From NCBI GenBank assembly GCA_036558005.1, contig DATBGO010000077.1, forward strand, positions 8,038 through 72,037: a stretch of DNA of 64,000 nt, given 5' to 3'. How positions within the stretch are numbered: the first letter of the stretch is position 1; each line of letters begins with the position of its first letter. Source of the DNA: DATBGO01 sp036558005. GTDB taxonomy: Bacteria > Actinomycetota > Actinomycetes > Streptosporangiales > Streptosporangiaceae. Under the pieces are notes generated by a model. The model made no database searches. It saw only the letters and a program-made list of their open reading frames with translations, and was not told the origin of the DNA. The position numbers and the translations under genes were made by a program. Shown one piece after another: positions 52,109 to 61,224 of this stretch.

Positions 52109-52663
52109 ATGTTGTACCTGGCGCAGGCCGACCAGCAGAACCCGCTGGTGCCCGACGTGACCGAGCTGATCATCGGCGCGGTCGCGTTCCTCATCGTGTT
52201 CGCCCTGCTGGCTAAGGTGCTGCTGCCGCGGATCACCAAGACGCTGGCCGAGCGCACCGACGCCATCGAGGGCGGGCTCGAGCGCGCGCGCCAGACCCAG
52301 GAGGAGGCGCAGCGCGAGCTCGAACGGTACCGGGCGCAGCTCGCCGAGGCCAGGCACGAGGCGTCCCGGCTGCGCGAGCAGGCCAACGAGGAGGGCGCGC
52401 AGATCAAGGCGCGCCGCCGTGAGGAAGGCGAGGCCGAGTACCAGCGGCTGGTCAGCGCCGCCCAGGCGCAGATCCAGTCGGCCAGGGAACAGGCGATGAT
52501 CTCGCTGCGCACCGAGGTCGGCGCGCTGGCGGTCGAGCTGGCCAGCCGGATCGTCGGCGAATCGCTGCAGGACGAGGCGCGGCAGCGGCGCACCGTGGAC
52601 CGGTTCCTGGACGAGCTGGAATCGCAGTCCGGCCCGGCCAGCGGGGTTAAGGCCGGGCGATGA
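52109..52663 (+). CDS. atpF: ATP synthase Fo subunit b
   Basis: 184 aa. One N-terminal TM helix (ELIIGAVAFLIVFALLAKVLLPRI), then a long charged right-handed coiled coil (RARQTQEEAQRELERYRAQLAEARHEA...), the peripheral stalk. The ATGA overlap with atpH shows coupling. Confidence 0.97.
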   Translation: MLYLAQADQQNPLVPDVTELIIGAVAFLIVFALLAKVLLPRITKTLAERTDAIEGGLERARQTQEEAQRELERYRAQLAEARHEASRLREQANEEGAQIKARRREEGEAEYQRLVSAAQAQIQSAREQAMISLRTEVGALAVELASRIVGESLQDEARQRRTVDRFLDELESQSGPASGVKAGR

Positions 52664-53472
52664 GGGGGGCAAGCAGGGCCTCGCTCGCCGCGGCCAAGGA
52701 CAAGCTGGCCACGGTGCTGGCCGGCGGCCCGGACGCGGGCCGGCTCGGCGACGAGCTGTTCGCGGTGACCACGCTGCTGGACCGCCAGCCCGCCCTGCTC
52801 AGGTCGCTGTCCGACCCGGCCAGGGACGCGGCGCCGAAGACCGCGCTGGCGCGCCAGCTGCTGGCCGGCAAGGTCAGCGACGCGACGCTGGGCCTGCTGG
52901 CCTCGACGGTCGGCGCGCGCTGGTCGGTGCCCGGCGACCTGTCCGACGCGGCCGAGCAGCTCGCCGTGCTGGCGGTGGTGGAGAGCGCGGAGAGCAGCGG
53001 CCAGCTCGACGACCTGGAGGACGAGCTGTTCCGGTTCGGCCGGATCGTCAACGCCAGCCCGCAGCTGCGCACCGCGCTGTCGAACCCGTTCGCCGCCGCG
53101 GACCGCAAGCGCACGCTGCTGGAGGAGCTGCTGGCCGGGAAGGTGACCGCCGCGACGCTGCGGCTGATCACCCAGGCCGCGATGCACCCAAGGGGACGTA
53201 GCCTGGACGCAAGCCTCGCGGAATACGCGCGGCTGGCAGCGCAGCGGCGGGCCCGCCTGGTGGCCGAGGTACACGTGGCCGCCGGGCTGACCGACGAGCA
53301 GCGCGGCAGGCTGGTGGCGGCGCTGGCCTCGGCTTACGGTCACGATGTGCACCTGAACGTGGTGCTGGACCCGCAGGTCGTCGGGGGCATTTCGATCAAG
53401 ACCGGGGACGAGCTCATCGACGGCAGCCTGGCGGCCCGGCTGGCCGGCCTGCGCCGGAAGCTGGCCGCGTGA
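52660..53472 (+). CDS. atpH: ATP synthase F1 subunit delta
   Basis: 270 aa, the long actinobacterial delta form. C-terminal OSCP signature AEVHVAAGLTDEQRGRLVAALA, VNVVLDPQVVGGISIKTGDELIDGSL. Connects the b stalk to alpha3beta3. Confidence 0.96.
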   Translation: MRGASRASLAAAKDKLATVLAGGPDAGRLGDELFAVTTLLDRQPALLRSLSDPARDAAPKTALARQLLAGKVSDATLGLLASTVGARWSVPGDLSDAAEQLAVLAVVESAESSGQLDDLEDELFRFGRIVNASPQLRTALSNPFAAADRKRTLLEELLAGKVTAATLRLITQAAMHPRGRSLDASLAEYARLAAQRRARLVAEVHVAAGLTDEQRGRLVAALASAYGHDVHLNVVLDPQVVGGISIKTGDELIDGSLAARLAGLRRKLAA

Positions 53473-53551
53473 GCTTCGCGGGCGCCGGGCCGGGCCAGGA
53501 CCCGGGCAGACTGACCAGACAGCAGAACAAGACGAGAGAGACGGCAGGAAG

Positions 53552-55207
53552 ATGGCGGAGCTGACAATCCAGCCCGACGAGATCAGGGACGCGCTGGCCC
53601 ACTTCGTCGAGTCCTACGAGCCGGGAGCGGTCGCGGCCGACGAGGTCGGCACCGTGGCCGAGTGCGGTGACGGCATCGCCCGGGTCGAGGGCCTGCCGTC
53701 GGCCATGGCCAACGAGCTGCTCGAGTTCGAGGACGGCACCAGGGGCCTGGCGCAGAACCTGGAGGAGCGCGAGATCGGCGTGGTCATCCTCGGTGACTTC
53801 GCCAAGATCGACGAAGGCCAGCAGGTGCGCCGGACCGGCGAGGTGCTGTCGGTGCCGGTCGGCGACGGCTTCCTGGGCCGGGTGGTCGACCCGCTGGGCA
53901 GCCCGCTGGACGGCAAGGGCCCGATCGAGGACACCGAGCTGCGGCCGCTGGAGCTGCAGGCGCCGTCGGTCGTGCAGCGGCAGAAGGTCAACACGCCGCT
54001 GCAGACCGGGATCAAGGCGATCGACGCGATCACCCCGATCGGCCGGGGCCAGCGTGAGCTGATCATCGGTGACCGGCAGACCGGCAAGACCGCGATCGCG
54101 ATCGACACGATCATCAACCAGAAGGCCAACTGGGATTCGGGTGACCCGCAGCGCCAGGTCAAGTGCGTGTACGTGGCCGTCGGCCAGAAGGGCTCGACGA
54201 TCGCGCAGGTCCGCCAGGCGCTGGAGGACGCGGGCGCGCTGGATTACACCACGATCGTGGCCGCGCCCGCCTCGGACCCGGCCGGCTTCAAGTACCTGGC
54301 CCCGTTCACCGGGTCGGCGATCGGCCAGCACTGGATGTACGCCGGCCAGCACGTGCTGATCATCTTCGACGACCTGTCCAAGCAGGCCGAGGCGTACCGG
54401 GCGATCTCGCTGCTGCTGCGCAGGCCGCCGGGCCGCGAGGCCTACCCGGGTGACGTGTTCTACCTGCACTCGCGGCTGCTGGAGCGGTGCGCGAAGCTGT
54501 CGGACCAGATCGGCGGCGGCTCGCTGACCGGGCTGCCGATCGTCGAGACGAAGGCCAACGACATCTCCGCCTACATCCCGACCAACGTCATCTCGATCAC
54601 CGACGGCCAGATCTTCCTGGAGACCGACCTGTTCAACTCCGGCGTGCGGCCCGCCATCAACGTCGGCCAGTCGGTGTCCAGGGTCGGCGGCGACGCGCAG
54701 ATCAAGGCGATGAAGTCGGTCGCTGGCGGGCTCAAGCTGGCGCTGTCGCAGTTCCGCGACCTGGAGGCGTTCGCCTCGTTCGCCTCCGACCTGGACGCGG
54801 TGTCGCGGGCCCAGCTGGACCGCGGCTCGCGGCTGGTCGAGATGCTCAAGCAGCCGCAGTTCAGCCCGCTGCCGGTAGAGCGCCAGGTGATCGCGGTCTG
54901 GGCGGCCACCGCCGGGCACCTGGACGACGTGCCGATCGAGGACATCGGCCGGTTCGAGGACGGGTTCCTCGACTTCCTGGAGCGCTCACACGCCGGGATC
55001 TACGACGCGATCAGGGAGAGCGGCGACCTGTCCGGGGACACGGCCACCGCGCTGAAGGACGCGATCGAGGAGTTCCGCAAGACCTTCGAGACCAGCGGCG
55101 GCGACATGCTGGTGCAGGACGAGGAGCCGGCCGAGCCGATGGACGAGGCCGACATCAGCCCGGAGAAGATCCGTAAGTACGCCCCGGCGCCGGCCGCCAG
55201 GTCCTGA
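53552..55207 (+). CDS. atpA: ATP synthase F1 subunit alpha
   Basis: 551 aa. Nucleotide site GDRQTGKTAIAID, LIIFDDLSKQAEAYR, and the alpha signature PAINVGQSVSRVG. An acidic C-terminal extension (LVQDEEPAEPMDEADISPEK) is characteristic of actinobacteria. Confidence 0.98.
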   Translation: MAELTIQPDEIRDALAHFVESYEPGAVAADEVGTVAECGDGIARVEGLPSAMANELLEFEDGTRGLAQNLEEREIGVVILGDFAKIDEGQQVRRTGEVLSVPVGDGFLGRVVDPLGSPLDGKGPIEDTELRPLELQAPSVVQRQKVNTPLQTGIKAIDAITPIGRGQRELIIGDRQTGKTAIAIDTIINQKANWDSGDPQRQVKCVYVAVGQKGSTIAQVRQALEDAGALDYTTIVAAPASDPAGFKYLAPFTGSAIGQHWMYAGQHVLIIFDDLSKQAEAYRAISLLLRRPPGREAYPGDVFYLHSRLLERCAKLSDQIGGGSLTGLPIVETKANDISAYIPTNVISITDGQIFLETDLFNSGVRPAINVGQSVSRVGGDAQIKAMKSVAGGLKLALSQFRDLEAFASFASDLDAVSRAQLDRGSRLVEMLKQPQFSPLPVERQVIAVWAATAGHLDDVPIEDIGRFEDGFLDFLERSHAGIYDAIRESGDLSGDTATALKDAIEEFRKTFETSGGDMLVQDEEPAEPMDEADISPEKIRKYAPAPAARS

Positions 55208-55225
55208 GCCGGCGGGAAGGCAGGA

Positions 55226-56134
55226 ATGGGAGCACAGCTTCGAGCGGTCCGGCGGCGGATCAAGTCAGTCCAGTCCACCGCCAAGATCACGCGTGCCCAG
55301 GAGCTGATCGCCGCGTCGCGGATCATCAAGGCGCAGCAGCGGGCGCAGGCGGCCGCGCCGTACGCGCGGGAGATCACCCGTGCCGTCGAGGCGGTGGTCA
55401 GCAGGTCCGGGCACATCGACCACCCGCTGACCAGCGAGCCGCAGCAGCGGTCCAGGGCCGCGGTGCTGATCCTGACCAGTGACCGCGGGTTCTGCGGCGG
55501 CTACAACGCCAACGTGCTGCGGGAGGCGCAGGGACTGCGCGCGCTGCTGCGGGAGGCGGGCGTCGAGCCGGTGACCTACGTGGCCGGGCGGAAGGGAATC
55601 GGCTGGCACCGGTTCCGCGGCCTGGAGATCGCCGGGGAATGGAGCGGCTTCTCCGACACTCCGGCGCAGCGCAACGCCAGCGAGATCACCGCCACCTTGC
55701 TGGAGGCGTTCAGCAAGCCGGCCGAGGAAGGCGGCGTGGACGAGATCCACGTCGTGCACACCGAGTTCGTCTCCATGCTCACCCAGCGGCCGAGCGTGCG
55801 CAGGCTGCTGCCGCTGGAGATCGAGGAGACCACCCAGGCGCCGCCAGGGCCGATCCCGGTGTATGAGTTCGAGCCGTCCCCGGAGGCGGTGCTCAACGCG
55901 CTGCTGCCCTGGTACGTGGAGAGCAGGATCTTCGCCTCGCTGCTGGAGGCGGCGGCCGCCGAGATCGCCGCGCGGCGGCGGGCGATGAAGTCAGCCACCG
56001 ACAACGCCAACGACCTACTCGACCAGCTCACCCGCGACGCGAACAAGGCGCGGCAAGCCGAGATCACCCAGGAAATCAGCGAGATCGTCGGGGGCGCCAA
56101 CGCGCTGGCTGAGACGATCTCAGGGAGTAAGTGA
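55226..56134 (+). CDS. atpG: ATP synthase F1 subunit gamma
   Basis: 302 aa. N-terminal helix AQLRAVRRRIKSVQSTAKITRAQELIA and C-terminal helix AMKSATDNANDLLDQLTRDANKARQAEITQEISEIVGGA form the rotor coiled coil; central ILTSDRGFCGGYNAN. Confidence 0.97.
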   Translation: MGAQLRAVRRRIKSVQSTAKITRAQELIAASRIIKAQQRAQAAAPYAREITRAVEAVVSRSGHIDHPLTSEPQQRSRAAVLILTSDRGFCGGYNANVLREAQGLRALLREAGVEPVTYVAGRKGIGWHRFRGLEIAGEWSGFSDTPAQRNASEITATLLEAFSKPAEEGGVDEIHVVHTEFVSMLTQRPSVRRLLPLEIEETTQAPPGPIPVYEFEPSPEAVLNALLPWYVESRIFASLLEAAAAEIAARRRAMKSATDNANDLLDQLTRDANKARQAEITQEISEIVGGANALAETISGSK

Positions 56135-56141
56135 GCTTCTT

Positions 56142-57590
56142 ATGACTGCAACCGCAGAAACGCCAGCGGCGCAGGGCGCGGCCGGGACCGGCCGGGTCGT
56201 ACGGGTCATCGGCCCGGTCGTCGACGTCGAGTTCGGCGCCGGGGAGATCCCTGACATCTACAACGCGCTGCACGTCGAGGTCACCCTGGGCGAGGAGACC
56301 AGGACGCTGACCCTGGAGGTCGCGCAGGACATCGGCGACAACGTGGTCCGCACGATCTCCATGCAGCCGACCGACGGCCTGGTCCGCGGCGCGGCGGTGA
56401 CCGACACCAGCGGGCCGATCTCGGTGCCGGTCGGCGACGTCACCAAGGGGCACGTGTTCAACGTGCTGGGCGAGACGCTGGACGTGAAGAGCGCGTCGCT
56501 GAAGGTGAACGAGCGCTGGGGGATCCACCGGGACCCGCCCCAGTTCGACCAGCTGGAGCCGCGGACCGAGATCCTGGAGACCGGGATCAAGGTACTCGAC
56601 CTGCTCACCCCCTACGTCAAGGGCGGCAAGGTCGGCCTGTTCGGCGGCGCGGGCGTGGGCAAGACCGTGCTGATCCAGGAGATGATCACCCGGGTCGCCA
56701 AGAACTTCGGCGGCGTGTCGGTGTTCGCCGGCGTGGGCGAGCGGACCCGTGAGGGCAACGACCTGTTCATCGAGATGACCGAGTCCGGCGTGATCAAGGA
56801 CACCGCCCTGGTCTTCGGCCAGATGGACGAGCCGCCGGGCACCCGGCTGCGGGTCGGCCTGGCCGCGCTGACCATGGCCGAGTACTTCCGTGACGTGCAG
56901 GGCCAGGACGTGCTGCTGTTCATCGACAACATCTTCCGGTTCACCCAGGCGGGCAGCGAGGTCTCGACCCTGCTGGGCCGGATGCCGTCGGCGGTGGGCT
57001 ACCAGCCCACCCTGGCCGACGAGATGGGCCAGCTGCAGGAGCGGATCACCTCCACCCGGGGCCACTCGATCACCTCGATGCAGGCCATCTACGTCCCGGC
57101 TGACGACATCACCGACCCGGCGCCGCATACCACGTTCGCGCACCTCGACGCCACCACGGTGCTGTCCAGGGAGATCACCCAGAAGGGGATCTTCCCGGCG
57201 GTGGACCCGCTCGACTCGACCTCCCGCATCCTGGACGCCGCCTACGTCGGGCAGGAGCACTACGACGTGGCCAGGGAGGTGCAGCGGATCCTGCAGCGGT
57301 ACAAGGAGCTGCAGGACATCATCGCGATCCTGGGCGTCGACGAGCTGTCCGAGGAGGACAAGGTCACCGTGCAGCGGGCGCGGCGGATCGAGCGGTTCCT
57401 GTCCCACCCGATGTTCGTAGCCAAGCAGTTCACCGGCCAGGAGGGCGAGTTCGTCCCGCTGGCGGACACGGTGGCCTCGTTCAAGGCGATCGCCGAGGGC
57501 AAGTACGACCATGTCCCCGAGCAGGCGTTCTTCATGTGCGGCGGGATCGAGGACGTCGAAAAGAAGGCCAAGGACCTGGAGCGGCAGTGA
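56142..57590 (+). CDS. atpD: ATP synthase F1 subunit beta
   Basis: 482 aa. Catalytic P-loop GGAGVGKTVLIQE, GERTREGNDL, VLLFIDNIFRFTQAG, and DELSEED near the C-terminus (DELSEED motif). Catalytic subunit of F1; the stop overlaps the atpC start. Confidence 0.98.
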   Translation: MTATAETPAAQGAAGTGRVVRVIGPVVDVEFGAGEIPDIYNALHVEVTLGEETRTLTLEVAQDIGDNVVRTISMQPTDGLVRGAAVTDTSGPISVPVGDVTKGHVFNVLGETLDVKSASLKVNERWGIHRDPPQFDQLEPRTEILETGIKVLDLLTPYVKGGKVGLFGGAGVGKTVLIQEMITRVAKNFGGVSVFAGVGERTREGNDLFIEMTESGVIKDTALVFGQMDEPPGTRLRVGLAALTMAEYFRDVQGQDVLLFIDNIFRFTQAGSEVSTLLGRMPSAVGYQPTLADEMGQLQERITSTRGHSITSMQAIYVPADDITDPAPHTTFAHLDATTVLSREITQKGIFPAVDPLDSTSRILDAAYVGQEHYDVAREVQRILQRYKELQDIIAILGVDELSEEDKVTVQRARRIERFLSHPMFVAKQFTGQEGEFVPLADTVASFKAIAEGKYDHVPEQAFFMCGGIEDVEKKAKDLERQ

Positions 57591-58006
57591 CCCTCTACGT
57601 AGAGCTGGTCGTCCCCGAGGGACAGGTCTGGGCCGGCCAGGCCGACCGGGTCGTGGCCAAGACGCTGGACGGCGACATCGGCGTGCTGACCGGTCACTCG
57701 CCGGTCCTGGGCGTCCTGGCCGAGGGCAGCATGGTGCGGATCCTGCCCGAGGACAGCCAGCCCGCGCCCGGCAACTGGGTGCTCGCCGCCGTCGGCGGCG
57801 GGTTCCTGGCGATCGCCGATGACCGGGTGTCGATCCTGGCCCGGCAGGCCGAACTCGGCGAGCAGGTGGACAAGGACGCCGCGAGAGCCGCCTTGCAGGC
57901 GGCGTTGCAGGACGCCGAATCGTCGGGCACGCCCAGGTCGGGCGTCGAACCGGCCGAGGTCCGGTACGCGAGGGCGCGCTTGCAAGCCACCGGCGAACAG
58001 GGCTGA
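57587..58006 (+). CDS. atpC: ATP synthase F1 subunit epsilon
   Basis: 139 aa from the GTG at 57587 (GTGA overlap with atpD). N-terminal beta barrel (VELVVPEGQVWAGQADRVVAKTLDGDIGVLTGHSPVLGVL) and helical C-terminus. Rotor subunit that can inhibit hydrolysis. Confidence 0.96.
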   Translation: MTLYVELVVPEGQVWAGQADRVVAKTLDGDIGVLTGHSPVLGVLAEGSMVRILPEDSQPAPGNWVLAAVGGGFLAIADDRVSILARQAELGEQVDKDAARAALQAALQDAESSGTPRSGVEPAEVRYARARLQATGEQG

Positions 58007-58030
58007 TCAGGCCAGCGCGGAGAGCCGGGG

Positions 58031-58477
58031 GTGGCAGAAGGACTGGCGATCAGCGTTGTCTGGGTCCTCGTTGCCGTCCTCGTGGCCGGAGTGATCGGTG
58101 CGGCCGGGATCGCGGTCCGCAGGATCCTGATAGCGCGAGGCGGCGGCACGGTCGAGTGCGGGCTGCGCCGCGGCCCCGACCGCAACTGGCGGCTCGGGCT
58201 CGCCGCCTACCTGCCTGATCAGCTGGACTGGTACCGGGCGTTCGGGGTCCGGCTGCGGCCCGACGAGGTGTTCGACCGGCACGTGCTCAGCGTGGTCTCC
58301 CGGCGCCGGGCCGGCCCCGCCGAAGCGGTGAGCCTGGGGCCCGGCACGGTCGTGGTCGAGTGCTACGCCGGCGCCGAACTCCCCCTGGTCGAGCTGGCGA
58401 TGAGCCGCGACGCCCTGACCGGCTTCCTGGCCTGGCTGGAAGCCACCCCGCCCGGCGCCATGCCCGGCCTGGGCTAG
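58031..58477 (+). CDS. DUF2550 membrane protein
   Basis: 148 aa, GTG start. One N-terminal TM helix (VVWVLVAVLVAGVIGAAGI) then the conserved region GGTVECGLRRGPDRNWRLGLAAYLPDQLDWYRAFG. This is the actinobacterial DUF2550 family, located after atpC; function unknown. Its stop overlaps that of the convergent gene. Confidence 0.88.
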   Translation: MAEGLAISVVWVLVAVLVAGVIGAAGIAVRRILIARGGGTVECGLRRGPDRNWRLGLAAYLPDQLDWYRAFGVRLRPDEVFDRHVLSVVSRRRAGPAEAVSLGPGTVVVECYAGAELPLVELAMSRDALTGFLAWLEATPPGAMPGLG

Positions 58478-59070
58478 CGTTCGCCGCCGGGTTTCCACAG
58501 CAGGTCGCCGTCGGGCTCGTTTGCCCGGCGGGCCAGGATGAACAGCAGGTCGGAAAGCCGGTTGAGGTAGCGCACGGTCAGCGGGTTCATCGTCTGGCCA
58601 TGCGCCTCCATCGCCGCCCAGGCGGTCCGCTCGGCCCGCCGGACCACCGTCCTGGCGGTGTGCAGCAGGGCCGAGCCCGGGCTCCCGCCGGGCAGCACGA
58701 AGCTGCGCAGCGTGGGCAGGCCCTCGTTGTGGGCGTCGCACTGGCGTTCCAGGTCGGTGATGTACTCCGGGGTGACCCGCAGCGGCGGGTACGGCGGGTT
58801 GTCCGAAACCGGGTTGCACAGGTCGGCGCCGACGTCGAAGAGCTCGTTCTGGACCCGGATGAGCAGGCTGGTGATCGCCCCGGGCAGGCCGCCCATGGTG
58901 ACGGCGACCCCGATCGCGGCGTTGGCCTCGTCCACGCCGGCATAGGCGGCGAGCCGCGGGTCGGTCTTGGCGGTGCGGCTGCCGTCGCCCAGCGCCGTGC
59001 TGCCGTCATCGCCGGTCCTGGTGTAGATGCGGGACAGCACGACGGGGGTTTCCTGCTGGTCAGCTGGCAT
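58474..59070 (-). CDS. cob(I)alamin adenosyltransferase (PduO type)
   Basis: 198 aa from the ATG at 59070; a longer start at 59124 has no better support. PduO motifs: YTRTGDDGSTALGDGSRTAK (ATP site), GVDEANAAIG, LFDVGADLC, FVLPGGSPGSALLHTARTVVRRAER, and YLNRLSDLLFILAR. Adenosylates cobalamin to coenzyme B12. Convergent with DUF2550, with a 4-base stop overlap. Confidence 0.94.
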   Translation of the reverse strand: MPADQQETPVVLSRIYTRTGDDGSTALGDGSRTAKTDPRLAAYAGVDEANAAIGVAVTMGGLPGAITSLLIRVQNELFDVGADLCNPVSDNPPYPPLRVTPEYITDLERQCDAHNEGLPTLRSFVLPGGSPGSALLHTARTVVRRAERTAWAAMEAHGQTMNPLTVRYLNRLSDLLFILARRANEPDGDLLWKPGGER

Positions 59071-59234
59071 GCGGTCTACGCTATCGCGCCGCGATCGGTG
59101 AATACTCTGCGTTGTTGCGGGCACGGGATTATCGAAGGCCAGGGCCGAGATCCCGGCCCGGGCCCGGGCTCAAGCCGGGCTGGCGGCGAGCATCACAAAG
59201 TTTAAGAGCTATTGGGATTTGAAGCCCTGACCTG

Positions 59235-59498
59235 GGGTATTCACATCATCGCCACGATGTGGCATCGTATGAGTACGAAGGGTGATCGCTGGGCAGTGAT
59301 CCATGAGGCTGGTGCTCATGGTGATTTAGGTCACTGACAGTGATGATCCGGCGGGGGCCGAAACCGGGCCCCGGGGCAGGTCGCATGACCTGCGGGCCGT
59401 CTCTTCTACTGCGACCGGCGGTTCTCGGGGGCCCGCCGGGGCGCTAGACGGCTCGCTGTGGGGAAGCGCGCTCCCGGCCGCTAAGGCCGGGAGCGCGC
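59235..59498 (+). ncRNA. candidate structured RNA or riboswitch-like leader
   Basis: Five hairpins in tandem: ACGATG/CATCGT (59254-59268), CCATGAG/CTCATGG (59301-59321), TCACT/AGTGA (59331-59343), GGGGCC/GGCCCC (59354-59372) and GCAGGTC/GACCTGC (59376-59393). The segment then ends in an intrinsic terminator at 59466-59498. No coding frame; lower GC than neighbours in its first half. The terminator sits 62 bases before the GMC oxidoreductase start, as in transcription-attenuating leaders. I could not match it to a known riboswitch, 6S, tmRNA or RNase P RNA. Start position is a guess. Confidence 0.5.
59466..59498 (+). terminator. strong intrinsic terminator before the GMC oxidoreductase
   Basis: Perfect 14-bp stem (59466-59479 with 59485-59498), loop gctaa, followed by tctt. 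It is the only hairpin-plus-T terminator in this intergenic region and lies directly upstream of the gene, which implies attenuation or the end of an independent RNA. Confidence 0.8.
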
Positions 59499-59560
59499 TC
59501 TTGCGTGCGGTGGCAGGCTACTGGGCGGTAAAATGTCCGAACTGCGTTCGGGAGGTTACC

Positions 59561-61207
59561 GTGTACGACTATGTGATCGTCGGCGCGGGCAGCGCGGGAT
59601 GCGTCCTCGCCGCGCGCCTGAGCGAGAATCCGGAGTCCCGGGTGCTGCTCCTGGAAGCGGGACCGCCCGACGACGCTGACGAGATACACATCCCGGCGGC
59701 CTGCAACCTGCTGTACAAGAGCACCTACGACTGGAACTACCAGACCACGGCGCAGGAGCGCGCGGCGGGCCGGGCCATCTACTGGCCGCGCGGCCGGACC
59801 CTGGGCGGCTCGTCCTCGATCAACGCGATGATCTACATCCGCGGCAGCCGGTACGACTACGACACCTGGCGCGACGACTACGGCTGCGAAGGGTGGGGCT
59901 ACACCGACCTGCTGCCTTATTTCCTGCGCGCCGAGGACAACTCCCGCGGCGCGTCCGCGTTCCACGGCGCGGGCGGCCCGCTGTCGGTGCAGGACGGCAA
60001 GTACCGGTCCGCGCTCACGACGGCCTTCGTCGAGTCAGCCAAGCAGTGCGGGGTGGAGGCCAACGAGGACTTCAACGGCCCCCGGCAGGACGGCGTGGGG
60101 TTCTACCAGGTGACCCAGCGGGGCGGGCGGCGCTGGTCGACCGCCGACGCGTACCTGCACCCGGCCATGGACCGGCCGAACCTCACCGTGCTGACCGACG
60201 CCCTGGTGACCGGCATCCTGATCGAGGGCGGCCGGGCGGCCGGGGTGCAGTTCCTGCGGCGCGGCGCCGCCGAGACCGCGCGGGCCGACAGCGAGGTGAT
60301 CCTGGCCGCGGGCGCGATCGGCAGCCCGCACCTGCTGATGCTGTCCGGGGTCGGCCCGGCTGACCACCTGCGCGAGCATGGCGTCGCGGTGCAGGCCGAC
60401 AGCCCCGGGGTGGGTGCCAACCTGTCCGATCACCCGGTCGTGACGCCGATCTGGCTCACCCCGAAGACCCGCGGCCTGTGGGAGATGGCCGGCCCGAAGA
60501 ACCTGATGCGCTGGCAGTTCATGCACTCGGGCCCGATGACGACCAATATCGCCGAGTCGGGCGGCTTCAGCCGGTCTGACCCGGCCCTGTCGGCACCGGA
60601 CATCCAGTGGCACGCGGTCCCGGCGCCATACCTCGACGGCGGCCTCGCCGACCCGGGTCTGCGGGCGTTCTCGCTGCTGATCGCGCTGGTGTCGGTGGGC
60701 AGCCGGGGCAAGATCCGGCTGCGCAGCGCCGACCCGAGGCACAAGCCCGCCATCGACCCGGCCTACCTGGCCGACAGCTCCGACATCCAGCCGCTGGTCT
60801 GGGCCATCCAGACGGCCAGGGAGTTCGCCGCCGCCCGGCCGATGTCCAAGATCTGCCGGTCGGAGTACGCGCCAGGCGACAGCGTGCAGACCGAGCCGGA
60901 GATCCGTGACTTCATCCGGCACAACCTGTCCACCATCTACCACCCGGTCGGCAGCTGCGCGATGGGCGGCGACTCCAAGCTCGCGGCGAGCAAGCTGACC
61001 AGCGTCGTCGACCCCGAGTTGCGAGTACGGGGCGTTAACGGGCTGCGGGTGGTGGATGCCTCGGTCATGCCAACGGTGACCAGGGGCAACACAAACGCGC
61101 CCACGATCGCGATCGCCGAGCGGGCAGCCGATCTCATCTCCGGCCGGGCGCCGCTGGCCGCGGTCGAGCCGACCGAGGCGGCCCTGGCCGGGACCGCCGC
61201 CTCGTAA
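59561..61207 (+). CDS. GMC-family FAD oxidoreductase (choline dehydrogenase-like)
   Basis: 548 aa from the GTG at 59561 (cgggaggt, spacing 6). FAD site YDYVIVGAGSAGCVLAARLSE; GMC signature GRTLGGSSSINAMIYIRG; second signature AAGAIGSPHLLMLSGVGP; active-site His region STIYHPVGSCAMG; C-terminal DASVMPTVTRGNTNAPTIAIAE. Oxidises an alcohol to aldehyde; choline or an alkanol are possible. An aldehyde dehydrogenase is convergent downstream, which suggests a two-step alcohol-to-acid pathway. Confidence 0.93.
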   Translation: MYDYVIVGAGSAGCVLAARLSENPESRVLLLEAGPPDDADEIHIPAACNLLYKSTYDWNYQTTAQERAAGRAIYWPRGRTLGGSSSINAMIYIRGSRYDYDTWRDDYGCEGWGYTDLLPYFLRAEDNSRGASAFHGAGGPLSVQDGKYRSALTTAFVESAKQCGVEANEDFNGPRQDGVGFYQVTQRGGRRWSTADAYLHPAMDRPNLTVLTDALVTGILIEGGRAAGVQFLRRGAAETARADSEVILAAGAIGSPHLLMLSGVGPADHLREHGVAVQADSPGVGANLSDHPVVTPIWLTPKTRGLWEMAGPKNLMRWQFMHSGPMTTNIAESGGFSRSDPALSAPDIQWHAVPAPYLDGGLADPGLRAFSLLIALVSVGSRGKIRLRSADPRHKPAIDPAYLADSSDIQPLVWAIQTAREFAAARPMSKICRSEYAPGDSVQTEPEIRDFIRHNLSTIYHPVGSCAMGGDSKLAASKLTSVVDPELRVRGVNGLRVVDASVMPTVTRGNTNAPTIAIAERAADLISGRAPLAAVEPTEAALAGTAAS

Positions 61208-61224
61208 GCCAGCCCGGCCGGCCG

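Noticed and set aside
59235..59498. Known RNA classes (cobalamin riboswitch, tmRNA, RNase P RNA, 6S)
   Set aside because: Their conserved sequence boxes were looked for and not found; kept only as an unassigned structured RNA candidate.
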